Of a stretch of 39,247 bases of DNA, positions 23,167-33,221 are shown in pieces. Numbering within the stretch: position 1 is the first letter of the stretch; each line of letters begins with the position of its first letter. The stretch comes from Sulfurovum sp. Its GTDB lineage: Bacteria > Campylobacterota > Campylobacteria > Campylobacterales > Sulfurovaceae. Both the position numbers and the translations under genes were made by a program. The notes under the pieces were generated by a model. That model was not told the origin of the DNA. It worked only from the letters and a program-made list of their open reading frames with translations, and did no database searches. The stretch lies in assembly GCA_020721345.1 (NCBI GenBank), contig DYMX01000012.1:1-39247 (forward strand), read 5' to 3'.

Positions 23167-26106
23167 CTAAGCTTGTTTTAAATACCCAAACGCAGTAGCG
23201 ATGATGTCGTCATCGTCTCTGCTTGGCGCTTTTAGTGTTAATCTCTCTTTTTTCTCATCTTCAAACTCAAAAAACAAATTTTCATTGTAGCTCGAAACTT
23301 TAGTAATACTCTTTGATTTTGCCATAAGTTTTATCGCCATAATATCAATAAACTGTTTGCTTATCCTGTCAAGTCTGCCAAATCTGTCTTCTATCTCGCT
23401 AGATATCTCATAAACTTCGCCTATGTTTGAACTAAGAGAAAGTCTTCTGTAGATCTCTAGTCTCAATCTATCTTCATTTATCAACTCTTCACTGAGGTAT
23501 GCATCAACTGCAATCTTGACTTCAACACTTTTTTCTTTCTCTTCTTTCTTGCCGCTAAGCTCTTTTATAGCATCTTCAAGCATTCGCAGATATAGTCCGT
23601 ATCCGATCTGCTTAATATGCCCGCTTTGAGCTTCCCCAATAATATTTCCTCCGCCCCTGATCTCAAGATCATGAAAAGCCAAAACTGCCCCGCTTCCAAG
23701 ATCAGAGTGTGATTCAAGCGCTATAAGACGTTTTTTTGCCCGCTCAGAAAGAGAAAGTTTATCTTCAACCAAAAAGTAACAATACCCCTCTCGCGATCCT
23801 CTGCCAACCCTTCCTCTAAGCTGATGCAGATCCGCCATTCCAAAATTATTTGAGCCGTCAACTATCATAGTATTTGCGGTTGGTATATGAATGCCTGACT
23901 CGACAATAGAAGTTGAAAGCAGTATATCAAATTCGCCTTTTTCAAATTTTATCATCTCATCTTCCGTCTCTTTAGCGCTAATTCCAGAATGAAGGATCGC
24001 GATTTTAAGATTCGGAAGGATCTTGAGCAGCGATGATTTTTTGTCTTCTAGTGAAGCAATGGAGTTATGCACATAAAAAATCTGCCCGCCTCGTCTAATT
24101 TCTCTGAGTATTACCTCTTTAAGCATCGCTTCATCATAACTTTTTACAAAAGTTCTCACACCTACTCTTTCCATTGGTGGAGTTAGAATTTCACTAAATG
24201 ATTTAACGCTTGAAAGCGCTAGATTAAGACTTCTTGGAATTGGAGTGGCGCTCATGCCAAGCAGATGAACATCTCTTGCCATCTCCTTTAATGCCTCTTT
24301 TTGTTTAACTCCAAATTTATGCTCTTCGTCAATAACCACAAAGGCTAGTTTGGCAAACTCTACACCCAAAAGCGCATGCGTGCCTATGATCACATCAACT
24401 TCACCGCTTTTTGCCCTCGCAATAACATCTTTTTTTTCTTTTGCGCTGCAAAATCTATCTAATTTTGCTATTCTTATGCCATAAGGGTCAAGTCTTGCGA
24501 TCAAGCTTTTATAGTGCTGAGAGGAGAGAAGAGTCGTCGGAGCTATCATGCAAGTTTGATATCCGCTTTTTACACAAGCAAATATAGCATTCATGGCAAC
24601 TTCTGTTTTTCCAAAACCGACATCGGCACTGAGTAGTCTATCCATGATATTTCCGCTTCTTAATTCACTCAGCGTATCATTGATGGCATCTTCTTGATCG
24701 CTAGTATGAATAAATCCGGCGCATGCTAAAAAGTCGCTATGTATTTTTGAGTCAAGTTCTATCTTGATACCTTGGCTCATATGCCTAAGCGCTGAGAGAT
24801 TTATAATCTGCGAGGCAATAGCAAAAAGTTTTTCTTTGACTTTTTCTTTTAGATTTCTAAAGCTCATCTTACCAAGTCTATCGAGAACGGGAACACTTCC
24901 GCCGTCACTCATATACCTATCTATTACTTCAAGATTTTCAACGGGTACCAAAAGCATATCTTCATTTTGATATACGATCACTACAAACTCTCTTGTAGCT
25001 CCAAGTATATCTCTTTTCTCTATGCCCTTAAAAATTCCTACACCATGCGTTTCATGAACTACATAATCACCGTTTTTTAACTCATCTAGTATGATCGAAC
25101 TTTTTTTGACTTTTTTTATTTTTGTCGGTTTGTTTAAAGAAATTATTAGCTTCTCATTACTCAAAAGGTTTATTTGACCGTCTTGATATAAAAACCTTAA
25201 GCCATCAAAGTTGCCAAGCATTGAGCCTCTTACGATACTTTCATTTTTTGCTACTACTATTATTTCTTTGTTTTTATGTGTCCCTATAAGTTTATTTATA
25301 TCGCTTACTTCTATGTCTTTATATCTCTGCGCTTCTTTAATTGAAGGAAGATCAATATCATCTGATTCCAGCTTAGAGACCGCAAGTGGTTTAAAAAAAT
25401 CAAGCGCCTTATATCCATACTCATCGATAACCCACCAACCAAGAGATGCAATATCTTTGATAAATGTATCTGATCTAAAATTTTTTACTTTTTCGTTTAT
25501 TTGATTAAACTCATATTCTCTAAAGGATAAAAAAGCTGGGAATATAAAAAAGCTCTCAATTTCTTCAACTATGCTTTTTTGCGTACTTACATCAAATCTT
25601 CTAATGCTTTCTATTTCATTATCAAAAAGAGATATTCTATAAGGACTCTCTTCATTTATAGGATAAATATCAATTATATCGCCTCTAAAAGAGACTTCTC
25701 CTTTTGTAGCTACAATGTCAACAAAACTGTATCCGCAAAAAAATAATTTATCTTTAATATTTTTATCTATTTTATCGGCGAAAGAGAGTTTAATGGTTTT
25801 TAAAAAAGCTTCTTTTGGAAATGTTAAGTTTAGTGTTCTGTATGGTGAAATTAGAACTTTTGGTTTTTGGCACAAATAATATGAACCTAATTCTTTGATA
25901 AATTCATACAATTCATCTTGATAGGGTCTCATATCCTCGCCGAAGTCTACCCTGACATCAGGCAACACAAAAGGCTTTATCTCAAGCAGATTCACAATAT
26001 CAAAAATCTCATTTGCCTCTTTGTCGCTATTGCACACCAAAAGCAATTTTGAGTCTATTTTTTTTAAATTATCTTCTAGATATTCATATATATTGCTTTG
26101 AAACAT
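23167..26106 (-). CDS. mfd: Transcription-repair coupling factor
   Basis: Mfd removes stalled RNA polymerase at DNA lesions and recruits UvrA. Domain order: a shortened UvrB-like N-terminal region, the RNA-polymerase-interacting domain ('GDYVVHETHGVGIFKGIEKRDILGATREFVVIVYQNEDMLLVPVENLEVIDRY' region, about residues 345-400), the RecG-like translocase with 'SADVGFGKTEVAMNAIF', DEEH, 'LGMSATPIPRSLNLALSS' and 'LHQLRGRVGRGSREGYCYFL', and the C-terminal TRCF domain. At 979 aa it is shorter than E. coli Mfd (about 1150), mainly in the N-terminal region, as I recall for this phylum. It ends the long minus-strand block, 12 bases after the bactofilin gene. Confidence 0.96.
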   Translation of the reverse strand: MFQSNIYEYLEDNLKKIDSKLLLVCNSDKEANEIFDIVNLLEIKPFVLPDVRVDFGEDMRPYQDELYEFIKELGSYYLCQKPKVLISPYRTLNLTFPKEAFLKTIKLSFADKIDKNIKDKLFFCGYSFVDIVATKGEVSFRGDIIDIYPINEESPYRISLFDNEIESIRRFDVSTQKSIVEEIESFFIFPAFLSFREYEFNQINEKVKNFRSDTFIKDIASLGWWVIDEYGYKALDFFKPLAVSKLESDDIDLPSIKEAQRYKDIEVSDINKLIGTHKNKEIIVVAKNESIVRGSMLGNFDGLRFLYQDGQINLLSNEKLIISLNKPTKIKKVKKSSIILDELKNGDYVVHETHGVGIFKGIEKRDILGATREFVVIVYQNEDMLLVPVENLEVIDRYMSDGGSVPVLDRLGKMSFRNLKEKVKEKLFAIASQIINLSALRHMSQGIKIELDSKIHSDFLACAGFIHTSDQEDAINDTLSELRSGNIMDRLLSADVGFGKTEVAMNAIFACVKSGYQTCMIAPTTLLSSQHYKSLIARLDPYGIRIAKLDRFCSAKEKKDVIARAKSGEVDVIIGTHALLGVEFAKLAFVVIDEEHKFGVKQKEALKEMARDVHLLGMSATPIPRSLNLALSSVKSFSEILTPPMERVGVRTFVKSYDEAMLKEVILREIRRGGQIFYVHNSIASLEDKKSSLLKILPNLKIAILHSGISAKETEDEMIKFEKGEFDILLSTSIVESGIHIPTANTMIVDGSNNFGMADLHQLRGRVGRGSREGYCYFLVEDKLSLSERAKKRLIALESHSDLGSGAVLAFHDLEIRGGGNIIGEAQSGHIKQIGYGLYLRMLEDAIKELSGKKEEKEKSVEVKIAVDAYLSEELINEDRLRLEIYRRLSLSSNIGEVYEISSEIEDRFGRLDRISKQFIDIMAIKLMAKSKSITKVSSYNENLFFEFEDEKKERLTLKAPSRDDDDIIATAFGYLKQA

Positions 26107-26118
26107 TAAACCTATTTT

Positions 26119-26577
26119 TTAATTAATATTATTTTCTTCTATTTTGCTATCTACGGCTTTTATATCGATAATATTATGATATTTGTGCTCAATTTCAGCA
26201 TATTTACTCTGTAAGCTATTGCCTTTAACGGCTATTTTGCCGTCAAAGAATCCATTTTCTTCCACTGTGATCTTGGAATATATTAGCTGTCCTACAACTT
26301 TACCCGTAGAGAGTATATGTATCATATTTGCTTCAACAACGCCGTCAACAAGTCCTCCGATAACGATAGTTTCACACTTTATATCGCCATACAGCTCTCC
26401 ATTTTCGCCGACGGTAACCGTCTGTTTGGATGATACTATACCTTCGAATTTGCCGTTTATTACTACATCGCTTCCTGTTGTTATGCCGCCGACTATACTG
26501 CAATCATCTGCAATTATCGTCGCGTTATAGCTAGATTTGGATTTTGTTTTTGTACTAGATTTACTAAAGATGCCCAT
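26119..26577 (-). CDS. Bactofilin (CcmA-like)
   Basis: Bactofilins are polymerising beta-helix cytoskeletal proteins. The core (about residues 20-115) has the repeated short strands 'SIVGGITTGSDVVINGKFEGIVSSK', 'VTVGENGELYGDIKCETIVIGGLVDGVVEA' and 'VVGQLIYSKITVEENGFFDGKI', flanked by disordered Ser/Lys-rich ends. I start it at ATG 26577 (MGIFSK, 152 aa) because AAGG precedes it and relatives begin this way; the frame is open for 17 more codons. It overlaps the M23 peptidase gene by 64 bases. A bactofilin beside an M23 endopeptidase is the CcmA-Csd arrangement that shapes Helicobacter cells, so a role in curved or helical cell shape is a sound inference. Confidence 0.9.
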   Translation of the reverse strand: MGIFSKSSTKTKSKSSYNATIIADDCSIVGGITTGSDVVINGKFEGIVSSKQTVTVGENGELYGDIKCETIVIGGLVDGVVEANMIHILSTGKVVGQLIYSKITVEENGFFDGKIAVKGNSLQSKYAEIEHKYHNIIDIKAVDSKIEENNIN

Positions 26578-27371
26578 GGAATGCCTTTTTGAGTATTGAA
26601 AATTGTGTCGTAGTTTACCATATTCCATCTAACAAAATCAATTGGATTTATTGCTTTGCCTAGAAAGTGAACTTCATAGTGCAAATGCGGACCCGTGGAT
26701 CTTCCGCTATTTCCTGCGAGCGCTATCAACTGACCTCTTTTTACTTTTTGCCCTACGCGAACTTTTACACTGCTTAGATGTGCATAAGCTGTATCAAATC
26801 CATAAGAGTGCCTTACAACGACAAGTTTTCCATAGCCTCCCGTATCGGTCGCTATAACGCGAGTAACAACTCCATCTGCCGTTGTTTTGATCGGTGTTCC
26901 GATATTTGTTTTAAAATCAACGCCGTTATGAAGTTTTTTTGTTCTAAATATCGGATGTATTCTGTATCCAAAACCTGAAGTTACACGCGGTCTGGCAACA
27001 GGGGAACCGTTTGGTAATATTTTGAGCATATATGATTTTACGCTTGCTATTTTGGTGTATTCTTTGGTTTTTTGAAGAGTTATCTTTGCGCCTTCTTCAT
27101 ATAGTTTTATAATTTCTCCGAGTTCTCTTAGATCATCATCGACTTTATCATACGCGGTTATTTGTTCTTCAAGGTCTTTTTTATACATCTCATTCTTGAT
27201 TGTAAGATCCAGCACTTTATTTATAAGTATTGGAACTATGACCGCTCCAATGGACGCAGTTAAAACAACAAAAGCTATAACCCAAAGTATATACTTTCGA
27301 ACCAACCCTGAGATGCTATAAGATTTCGTTCCTTTAATATCCGAAATAGTAATAATAGTTCTATTTTTCAT
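26514..27371 (-). CDS. M23 family peptidoglycan endopeptidase, membrane-anchored
   Basis: This is a LytM/M23 zinc metallopeptidase that cuts peptidoglycan cross-links. It has an N-terminal transmembrane anchor (about residues 26-51), a coiled coil (about 55-108) and the peptidase domain with the zinc ligands H148 and D152 in 'KLHNGVDFKTNIGTP', H198 in 'AYAHLS' and H231 in 'TGPHLHYEVHF', so it looks catalytically complete. Length 285 aa. It resembles Csd1/Csd2-type shape-determining peptidases. It overlaps folC upstream by 11 bases and the bactofilin downstream by 64, suggesting tightly coupled production of enzyme and scaffold. Confidence 0.92.
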   Translation of the reverse strand: MKNRTIITISDIKGTKSYSISGLVRKYILWVIAFVVLTASIGAVIVPILINKVLDLTIKNEMYKKDLEEQITAYDKVDDDLRELGEIIKLYEEGAKITLQKTKEYTKIASVKSYMLKILPNGSPVARPRVTSGFGYRIHPIFRTKKLHNGVDFKTNIGTPIKTTADGVVTRVIATDTGGYGKLVVVRHSYGFDTAYAHLSSVKVRVGQKVKRGQLIALAGNSGRSTGPHLHYEVHFLGKAINPIDFVRWNMVNYDTIFNTQKGIPWASLVNLVQKQNPNLAITRR

Positions 27372-28509
27372 TCATCTCTTTTAAAAATGCTTCAACTACA
27401 CTAAATGATCCGAAAACCAAATACTTTTCATGATCCATTATCATTTTGTCAAAAAAACCGTAATCAATATCAAGTTCTTTAAGTGCCTGTTCAAGTTTTT
27501 GCAAATTTAGAGCTCTTGGTGAATCGATTGGTATAATTAAAAGTTTTTTTATTTTCGGCTTTAAAAGCTTTAAGATTTCCATATATGGCTTATCTTCATA
27601 TGTATTGTATATAAGCACCGTATTGCTTTGCATTACTTGAACTAAAGCGCGCGCCGCAAGAGCATTGTGTCCGACATCAAGTCTGACATTTGATTTATAG
27701 GCAAAATACCTTCCTATCATTTGCCACGAGTTTAGATTGCCTATATCATATTTTATACCCAATGCATCAAGCGCGCAAAGAGCAGTTTTTGCGTTGTCAC
27801 AAAAAAAATCTCCCCAGTGGTTATTCTTTGCGATTTGTTTTATCTTCTCGTCTTGATAATCCGGCTCTACAAAAATAAGTTTCGCATTTTTTTCTTTTGC
27901 TGTCTCTTTTGCAATATCTACAACTTGAGCATGAGGTTGCATGGCGATAATAGCTATTTTATCTATACTTTTTAGCTTAGTAGATGCAATGCTCTCTATA
28001 TTGTCTCCCAAAAAAGCTTGATGATCAAAATCTATGGGAGTAATAACACTTAAAATTTTATGGATCACATTTGTAGCGTCATGCTCTCCGCCAAGTCCTG
28101 CTTCTAAAACCAGATAATCACACTCCTCAAAAGAAAAGAGAGCTAAAAGTGTCGTATATTCAAAATAGCTAAGATTATCTCTTAGCTCATCATCTAAAGC
28201 GGCGTACAATCTATTGTGGGCAGCTTCAAGAAGATTATTACTGCACTCATTTCCATTAAGCCAAAATCTCTCATTAAATCTCAAAATATGTGGTGAAGTA
28301 TAGTGGGCCGTATCAAACCCTGTCAAGAGCAAGAGATGAGCTATCATCCTGCCTGTGCTTCCCTTGCCGTTTGTTCCGACAACATGTATGATTTTTGGCA
28401 CTTTAAGATTCTGTTTTACTCTATCGTATGCAACTTTTATTCTATTATGGTCTATATGCTTATAATAAAGCGGCTTATTGTTTAGAAACTGCTCAAGTAG
28501 AGGCATCAT
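27361..28509 (-). CDS. folC: Folylpolyglutamate/dihydrofolate synthase
   Basis: FolC adds glutamate to dihydropteroate and to folates. It is a Mur-ligase-type ATPase: 'HVVGTNGKGSTGRMIAHLLLLTGFDTAHYTSPHILRFNERF' contains the P loop (near residue 45), then 'YLVLEAGLGGEHDATNVI' and 'VITPIDFDHQAFLGDNIESIASTK'. Length (382 aa) is a little short of E. coli FolC. The ATG at 28509 overlaps the lptE stop as ATGA; a second ATG follows at once. It belongs to the leuS-lptE-folC run typical of Campylobacterota. Confidence 0.95.
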   Translation of the reverse strand: MMPLLEQFLNNKPLYYKHIDHNRIKVAYDRVKQNLKVPKIIHVVGTNGKGSTGRMIAHLLLLTGFDTAHYTSPHILRFNERFWLNGNECSNNLLEAAHNRLYAALDDELRDNLSYFEYTTLLALFSFEECDYLVLEAGLGGEHDATNVIHKILSVITPIDFDHQAFLGDNIESIASTKLKSIDKIAIIAMQPHAQVVDIAKETAKEKNAKLIFVEPDYQDEKIKQIAKNNHWGDFFCDNAKTALCALDALGIKYDIGNLNSWQMIGRYFAYKSNVRLDVGHNALAARALVQVMQSNTVLIYNTYEDKPYMEILKLLKPKIKKLLIIPIDSPRALNLQKLEQALKELDIDYGFFDKMIMDHEKYLVFGSFSVVEAFLKEMNEK

Positions 28510-29021
28510 TTCAAATTTGCGCCTTTAGCGCTTATAAAAGAGATAAATTCATCCAATGCTTTTTGCAATCCTTGCTTTATACTCAGTATCCTAGATGTTG
28601 AAGTATGCAAAGCGCTTTCGCTTACTCCTTCTTGGGATGTTGCAGTTATTATTTTATGAAAAGTATTGCCGTTTTTGTCTTTTAAGTCGAACTCGACTTT
28701 TACGATTGTTGCATACCTTGTAATATATCCTGCTTTGTCATAAGCTATGGGGATAAATTGCGTGCCTTTATATGTTGCAATTATGCTATTTTGAGCCTTC
28801 ACTTTTGAAGCTACTTTTCCATTGAATCTCTGTATTATAATTTTTCTAAGCTCATCGGTAAGATATGGCGCATTTTCAGGTTCACTTGGATCAACTTTGA
28901 CCTCTACATATATACTCTCATCAAAAACATTTTTTACATAATGCGATGACGGTTGATATCCACACCCGCCAAATAGTGATAGTGCTGCGCCTAAAAATAG
29001 TAATTTAATAAAACTTAACAT
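28506..29021 (-). CDS. lptE: LPS-assembly lipoprotein LptE-like
   Basis: LptE plugs the LptD barrel that inserts lipopolysaccharide into the outer membrane. The protein has a lipoprotein signal with lipobox LFGGC (acylated C20), followed by '[46 protein letters not shown]' and a '[15 protein letters not shown]' strand, which fits the LptE/RlpB fold of about 170 residues. Sequence similarity in this family is low, so the call leans on length, lipobox, the GYxP motif after the cysteine and its place between leuS and folC, where LptE is found in many bacteria. Confidence 0.8.
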   Translation of the reverse strand: MLSFIKLLFLGAALSLFGGCGYQPSSHYVKNVFDESIYVEVKVDPSEPENAPYLTDELRKIIIQRFNGKVASKVKAQNSIIATYKGTQFIPIAYDKAGYITRYATIVKVEFDLKDKNGNTFHKIITATSQEGVSESALHTSTSRILSIKQGLQKALDEFISFISAKGANLK

Positions 29022-31468
29022 GGTTTTACTACCAAATTTACTAATTTGTTTGGCACTACTATCTCTTTAACGATACTCATGTCTTCAAGCCATTTTTTAA
29101 CATTTTCTTTTGCAAGAGCTATTATCTCTTCGTTTGGCATATTAAGTGCTACTTCTATCTCGCCTCTATTTTTACCGTTGATAGATATACCGTATTTTAT
29201 GCTGTCACTTTGCAATACCTCATCAACTATTTCTTGATTGACAAAGTTTTTAAGCTCAAAACTGTTTTTAGATATTTCATGGCACACATGAGGAATGACA
29301 GGCTCCAAGATAGAAGTAAGTATCCAGTATCCCTCTGTCAAAACATCCTTGTTTTCTTGAGATGTAAGCGCGTTCATAGCTTCCATTGCTCCTGCTATCA
29401 TGGTATTAAATATATATCTGTTATTATAAACATCTATGGCTCTCTGCAAAGCTTCATATACTTTTTTTCTAGCAAATTTTTCATCTTTATTTAATTTTAA
29501 ATGGTCAATGGTCGGTTTAACGGCGGTTTTATATATTCCTCTTGATTTATCATAAAATCTTTTTATAAATCTAAATGCGCCTTCAACTGCGCTGTCATTC
29601 CACTCAAGCTCTTGTGTAGGCGGAGCTGCGAAGAGTATAAACAATCTTGCCGTATCCGCGCCGTATTTGGCTATGATCTCATCAGGATCTACAGTGTTTC
29701 CTTTTGATTTGCTCATCTTAGCGCCGTCTTTAAGCACCATTCCCTGAGTAAGAAGTCTATCAAAGGGCTCATCAAAATCCAAATAACCCAAATCTCTAAA
29801 TACTTTAGTAAAAAATCTAGCGTACAAAAGATGCAGAACAGCATGTTCTATGCCGCCTATATAGTGATCTACTCCCATCCAGTATTTTATCTGCGAATTT
29901 GAGAAAGGCTCTTTTTCCCAATTTGTCTTATCTGCGCAAAATCTCAAAAAATACCAACTTGACTCTACAAATGTATCCATGGTGTCGGTTTCTCTTATCG
30001 CATCTCCACTGCATTTTGGACATTTGCAATATTTCCATGTAGGATGCTTTTCAAGCGGATTGCCTTCGCCCGTTATCTCTATATCATCAGGAAGCGCAAC
30101 AGGAAGGTTCTCTTTTTTCTCCATTACAAGCCCGCATCTGTCACAATGAATGAAAGGGATAGGAGCCCCCCAGTATCTCTGTCTTGAAACACCCCAATCT
30201 TTTAGTTTGTAATTTGTTGTTTTTTTGCCTATTTTAAGAGTTTCAAAATGTTCTATTATCTTAGCTTTTGCATCATTTGAGTTAAGTCCGTTAAACTCTC
30301 CTGAGTCAAACAACACACCAACTTCTATATATGCTTCATTTACATTCAATTTTCCAATACTTGGCTTTATGACTGCTTTAACAGGAAGATCATATTTTTT
30401 GGCAAAATCAAAATCTCTCTCATCATGCGCAGGAACTGCCATCACTGCACCACTTCCATACTCTATCAAAACAAAATTTGCAGCCCATACAGGAATCTCT
30501 TTTTTTGTCAATGGGTGCATTACGCTAATTCCAAGCGATACTCCGCTTTTTTCTTTTTGCCTATCTATTGATGAGCTGTTTTTCATAGACATTATCGTAT
30601 TGATTGTATTTTCATCTAAAAGCGAATTTTCTATCATATATGAAACTATCTCGTGTTCCGGCGCAAGAGCCGTGTAAGTTACGCCGTAAATTGTATCCGG
30701 TCTTGTGGTAAATACTTCGAAACTGTTAAATTTATCATCAAGCTTTTTCTTGCTTTTATCATCTAGAAAAAGCTTAAACTCCAATCCGTTTGATCTGCCT
30801 ATCCAGTTTTCCTGCATAGTCAAAACCTGTTTTGACCAGCCGTTTTCAAGTTTGGACAGATCATTTAAGAGCTCATCGGCATACTGTGTGATTTTAAAAT
30901 AGTATTGATTCATCTCTTTTTTTACAATTGGTGTGTCACATCTCCAGCAACATCCGTCAATTACCTGTTCATTGGCAAGAACTGTTTGGTCATGCGGACA
31001 CCAGTTGAGTAATCCTTCTTTTCTATAAAGAAGTCCTTTTTCATACATATCTATGATAAAGCCTTGCTCAAACTTTGTATATAGCTCATCGCTTGTTGCA
31101 ATTTCTCTCTCTTTTGAAAACGAGAATCCAAGAGATTGAAACTCTTTTTTCATGTAATCTATATTGTCATAAGTCCAGGTTTTCGGATGAGAGCCGTTTT
31201 TGATAGCGGCATTTTCAGCAGGCATACCAAAGCTGTCAAATCCTATCGGATGAAGAACATTGAATCCTTCTTGACGGTAAAATCTGGCAAATGCATCACT
31301 TATTGTATAGTTTCTAACATGCCCCATGTGAAGTCTTCCGCTTGGGAAAGGAAACATGCTTAGTATATATTTTTTTGGCAAATCAAAATTATCGCTTGGC
31401 TCAAAACTTCTATGCTCACTCCAATAGTTTTGCCATTTTGATTCTATCTCTTGAGGGATATAACTCAT
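29015..31468 (-). CDS. leuS: Leucine--tRNA ligase
   Basis: LeuS charges tRNA-Leu. It is a class I synthetase with '[18 protein letters not shown]' (HIGH motif), the CP1 editing domain ('[22 protein letters not shown]', '[19 protein letters not shown]'), a zinc-type 'CDRCGLV' and 'KCPKCSGD' pair, and '[18 protein letters not shown]' (KMSKS). Length is 817 aa. The start is ATG at 31468, five bases after GGAG; the GTG directly before it (31471) is less likely. The stop overlaps the lptE start by seven bases. Confidence 0.97.
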   Translation of the reverse strand: MSYIPQEIESKWQNYWSEHRSFEPSDNFDLPKKYILSMFPFPSGRLHMGHVRNYTISDAFARFYRQEGFNVLHPIGFDSFGMPAENAAIKNGSHPKTWTYDNIDYMKKEFQSLGFSFSKEREIATSDELYTKFEQGFIIDMYEKGLLYRKEGLLNWCPHDQTVLANEQVIDGCCWRCDTPIVKKEMNQYYFKITQYADELLNDLSKLENGWSKQVLTMQENWIGRSNGLEFKLFLDDKSKKKLDDKFNSFEVFTTRPDTIYGVTYTALAPEHEIVSYMIENSLLDENTINTIMSMKNSSSIDRQKEKSGVSLGISVMHPLTKKEIPVWAANFVLIEYGSGAVMAVPAHDERDFDFAKKYDLPVKAVIKPSIGKLNVNEAYIEVGVLFDSGEFNGLNSNDAKAKIIEHFETLKIGKKTTNYKLKDWGVSRQRYWGAPIPFIHCDRCGLVMEKKENLPVALPDDIEITGEGNPLEKHPTWKYCKCPKCSGDAIRETDTMDTFVESSWYFLRFCADKTNWEKEPFSNSQIKYWMGVDHYIGGIEHAVLHLLYARFFTKVFRDLGYLDFDEPFDRLLTQGMVLKDGAKMSKSKGNTVDPDEIIAKYGADTARLFILFAAPPTQELEWNDSAVEGAFRFIKRFYDKSRGIYKTAVKPTIDHLKLNKDEKFARKKVYEALQRAIDVYNNRYIFNTMIAGAMEAMNALTSQENKDVLTEGYWILTSILEPVIPHVCHEISKNSFELKNFVNQEIVDEVLQSDSIKYGISINGKNRGEIEVALNMPNEEIIALAKENVKKWLEDMSIVKEIVVPNKLVNLVVKPC

Positions 31469-31495
31469 CACTTCTCCAAATTATAAATTGTAATT

Positions 31496-31501
31496 ATTAT
31501 A
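31496..31501 (-). promoter_or_regulatory. -10 box (TATAAT) for leuS
   Basis: On the minus strand TATAAT lies 27 bases before the leuS ATG; a second TATAAT at 31480-31485 is probably too close to the ribosome binding site. This promoter would serve the leuS to mfd run. Confidence 0.4.
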
Positions 31502-31535
31502 TCAAAGAGTGGCTAAATGAGAGTTTTGTAAAAAT

Positions 31536-31766
31536 TTATATTTGCTCTTTTGTCGCTTTAAGGGCTTCTATAACATCATCTATATTTGCTTTTGGAATAT
31601 GCACTTTCCAGTCAACTTCATCCGAACCGCTTTGAAGCGAAACAGCTATACTTGCAACACTTTTGCTCTCTTTGCCATACGGCTCATCTATAGCTCCAAC
31701 TCTGATACAACCATCCTTATTTCCATCCAAACTTATCTCTTTTATAACTTTTGATAATTTACTCAT
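31536..31766 (-). CDS. Conserved-looking small protein of unknown function
   Basis: I do not recognise this 76-residue protein. It is acidic-basic mixed and soluble, has no signal or membrane segment, and has one cysteine. It looks real: sensible composition, a strand-rich middle ('ASIAVSLQSGSDEVDWKVHIP') and a helical end ('ANIDDVIEALKATKE'), with an ATG and a TATAAT-like box in the gap to lpxD. It lies 29 bases after lpxD and 67 bases before leuS on the same strand. Neither neighbour suggests a job. Confidence 0.75.
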   Translation of the reverse strand: MSKLSKVIKEISLDGNKDGCIRVGAIDEPYGKESKSVASIAVSLQSGSDEVDWKVHIPKANIDDVIEALKATKEQI

Positions 31767-31795
31767 TGAGCTTCTTTTTTTGATTAATTATATCA

Positions 31796-32749
31796 CTATT
31801 TTTTACTTTTGAGCAACAAATTTAACTTGGCTTGATTTCTTAGCCACTCTTTCTGTTCAACAGCCGGAAAGCCACCGTAAATCTTGCCGCTTTCAAGCGA
31901 TTTCGTGACTCCGCTCATACCTGCTATTTGAGCAAAATCACCGATCTTCAGATGTCCGGCGCTTGCGCTTTGTCCGCCCATTACGACATTTCTGCCGAGC
32001 ACGGTTGAGCCTGCAAGCCCCACTTGAGATGTTAATATAGAATATGCTCCTATCTCGCAATTATGCGCTATTTGTATAAGATTATCAAGCTTTGAGCCTT
32101 TTTTTACAATAGTACTTCCAAATACCGCTCTATCAATCGCGCAGTTTGCTCCTATCTCTACATCATCCTCTATAACAACATTGCCGTTTTGATATATTTT
32201 GATATGCTCACCCATTCTTGTATGCGCAAATCCAAAACCGTCACTCCCGATTACCGTTCCGCTATGCAGTATGCAGTTGGCGCCTATGACGCTATGATGA
32301 TAAATTGTAACATTAGGATTTACGACCGTATTGTCGCCTATCGTTACATTATCCCCGATGTATGCTCCCGCCATTATCACTACATTATTGCCCAATATTA
32401 CGCTTGTTCCAAAAGTTGCCCTTGAGGATATATCACAGTTTGTGCCGATTTTCGGTTTCTCTTCGTTTGTTTGTAGCTTATATGCAAAAAGCTTTGATGC
32501 AAGAGCAAGTTTTAGATATGGCTCATCGGTTATGAGCGCTATCGTAGTTTTTGGCAGCAAATCGGCATACTTAGACTCTATCAAAACAGCCGCTGCTTTC
32601 GTGAGCGCTAAACCATCTTTGTATTTTTCGCTATTAAAAAAACTAAGTTCCGACTCTTTTGCCTCGCTTAATGTATGAATCCCGCTTATTTCGCGATCAT
32701 CGCCATTGAGCTCAATCCCTACTTCTTTACATACTTGACTTAAAAGCAT
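31796..32749 (-). CDS. lpxD: UDP-3-O-acylglucosamine N-acyltransferase
   Basis: LpxD adds the N-linked acyl chain in lipid A synthesis, using acyl-ACP, directly after LpxC. It has an N-terminal uridine-binding domain ('LSEAKESELSFFNSEKYKD', about residues 1-100) and a left-handed beta-helix of hexapeptide repeats (about 105-280: 'GNNVVIMAGAYIGDNVTIGDNTVVNPNVTIY' style) with the catalytic His region 'IQIAHNCEIGAYSILTSQVGLAGSTVLG'. Length 317 aa is normal. It begins one base after ilvN ends, an odd pairing of amino-acid and envelope genes that probably only reflects dense packing. Confidence 0.96.
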   Translation of the reverse strand: MLLSQVCKEVGIELNGDDREISGIHTLSEAKESELSFFNSEKYKDGLALTKAAAVLIESKYADLLPKTTIALITDEPYLKLALASKLFAYKLQTNEEKPKIGTNCDISSRATFGTSVILGNNVVIMAGAYIGDNVTIGDNTVVNPNVTIYHHSVIGANCILHSGTVIGSDGFGFAHTRMGEHIKIYQNGNVVIEDDVEIGANCAIDRAVFGSTIVKKGSKLDNLIQIAHNCEIGAYSILTSQVGLAGSTVLGRNVVMGGQSASAGHLKIGDFAQIAGMSGVTKSLESGKIYGGFPAVEQKEWLRNQAKLNLLLKSKK

Positions 32750-32750
32750 T

Positions 32751-33221
32751 TTACCTCTCGATAGCTACAACACCGCCTCTAACAATCTCAAGTGGATTGT
32801 ATTTTTGTGCTGCGCTTAAAAAATACTCGATTCTTTTTGACTCATCGGCTATCATAGCTATAACGCTATTTTCACCTGCATTTACTATACCGCCGTTATA
32901 TGCGCTGCAAAGTGCCTTTATGTCTGCTAAACTCTCATTGGCTGAAAACTTAATGAGTACCATCTCTTTTTCAACCATCTCTTCATGTTCTATAACTTTC
33001 AACGTCGAGATAAGCTTATTTAACTGTTTTGTTATCTGCTCTATAACTTTAGCATTACCTTTTGTAACTATCGTAAATCTTGAAAGATCACTTTTGGGAA
33101 TCGGCGCAACCGTGAGCGATTCTATATTATACCCGCGTCCTGCAAAAAGTCCGGATACTCTAGCAAGAACCGAACTTTCATTCATGGCAATTACTGATAT
33201 AACTCTTCTAACTTCTTGCAT
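32751..33221 (-). CDS. ilvN: Acetolactate synthase small (regulatory) subunit
   Basis: IlvN regulates acetolactate synthase, giving valine feedback. The N-terminal ACT domain shows 'RRVISVIAMNESSVLARVSGLFAGRGYNIESLTVAPI', followed by the C-terminal ALS_ss_C domain ('MVLIKFSANESLADIKALCSAYNGGIVNAGENSVIAMIAD'). Length 156 aa is normal for the IlvH/IlvN type. Its start overlaps the last base of ilvB, so the subunits are translated together in step. Confidence 0.96.
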   Translation of the reverse strand: MQEVRRVISVIAMNESSVLARVSGLFAGRGYNIESLTVAPIPKSDLSRFTIVTKGNAKVIEQITKQLNKLISTLKVIEHEEMVEKEMVLIKFSANESLADIKALCSAYNGGIVNAGENSVIAMIADESKRIEYFLSAAQKYNPLEIVRGGVVAIER

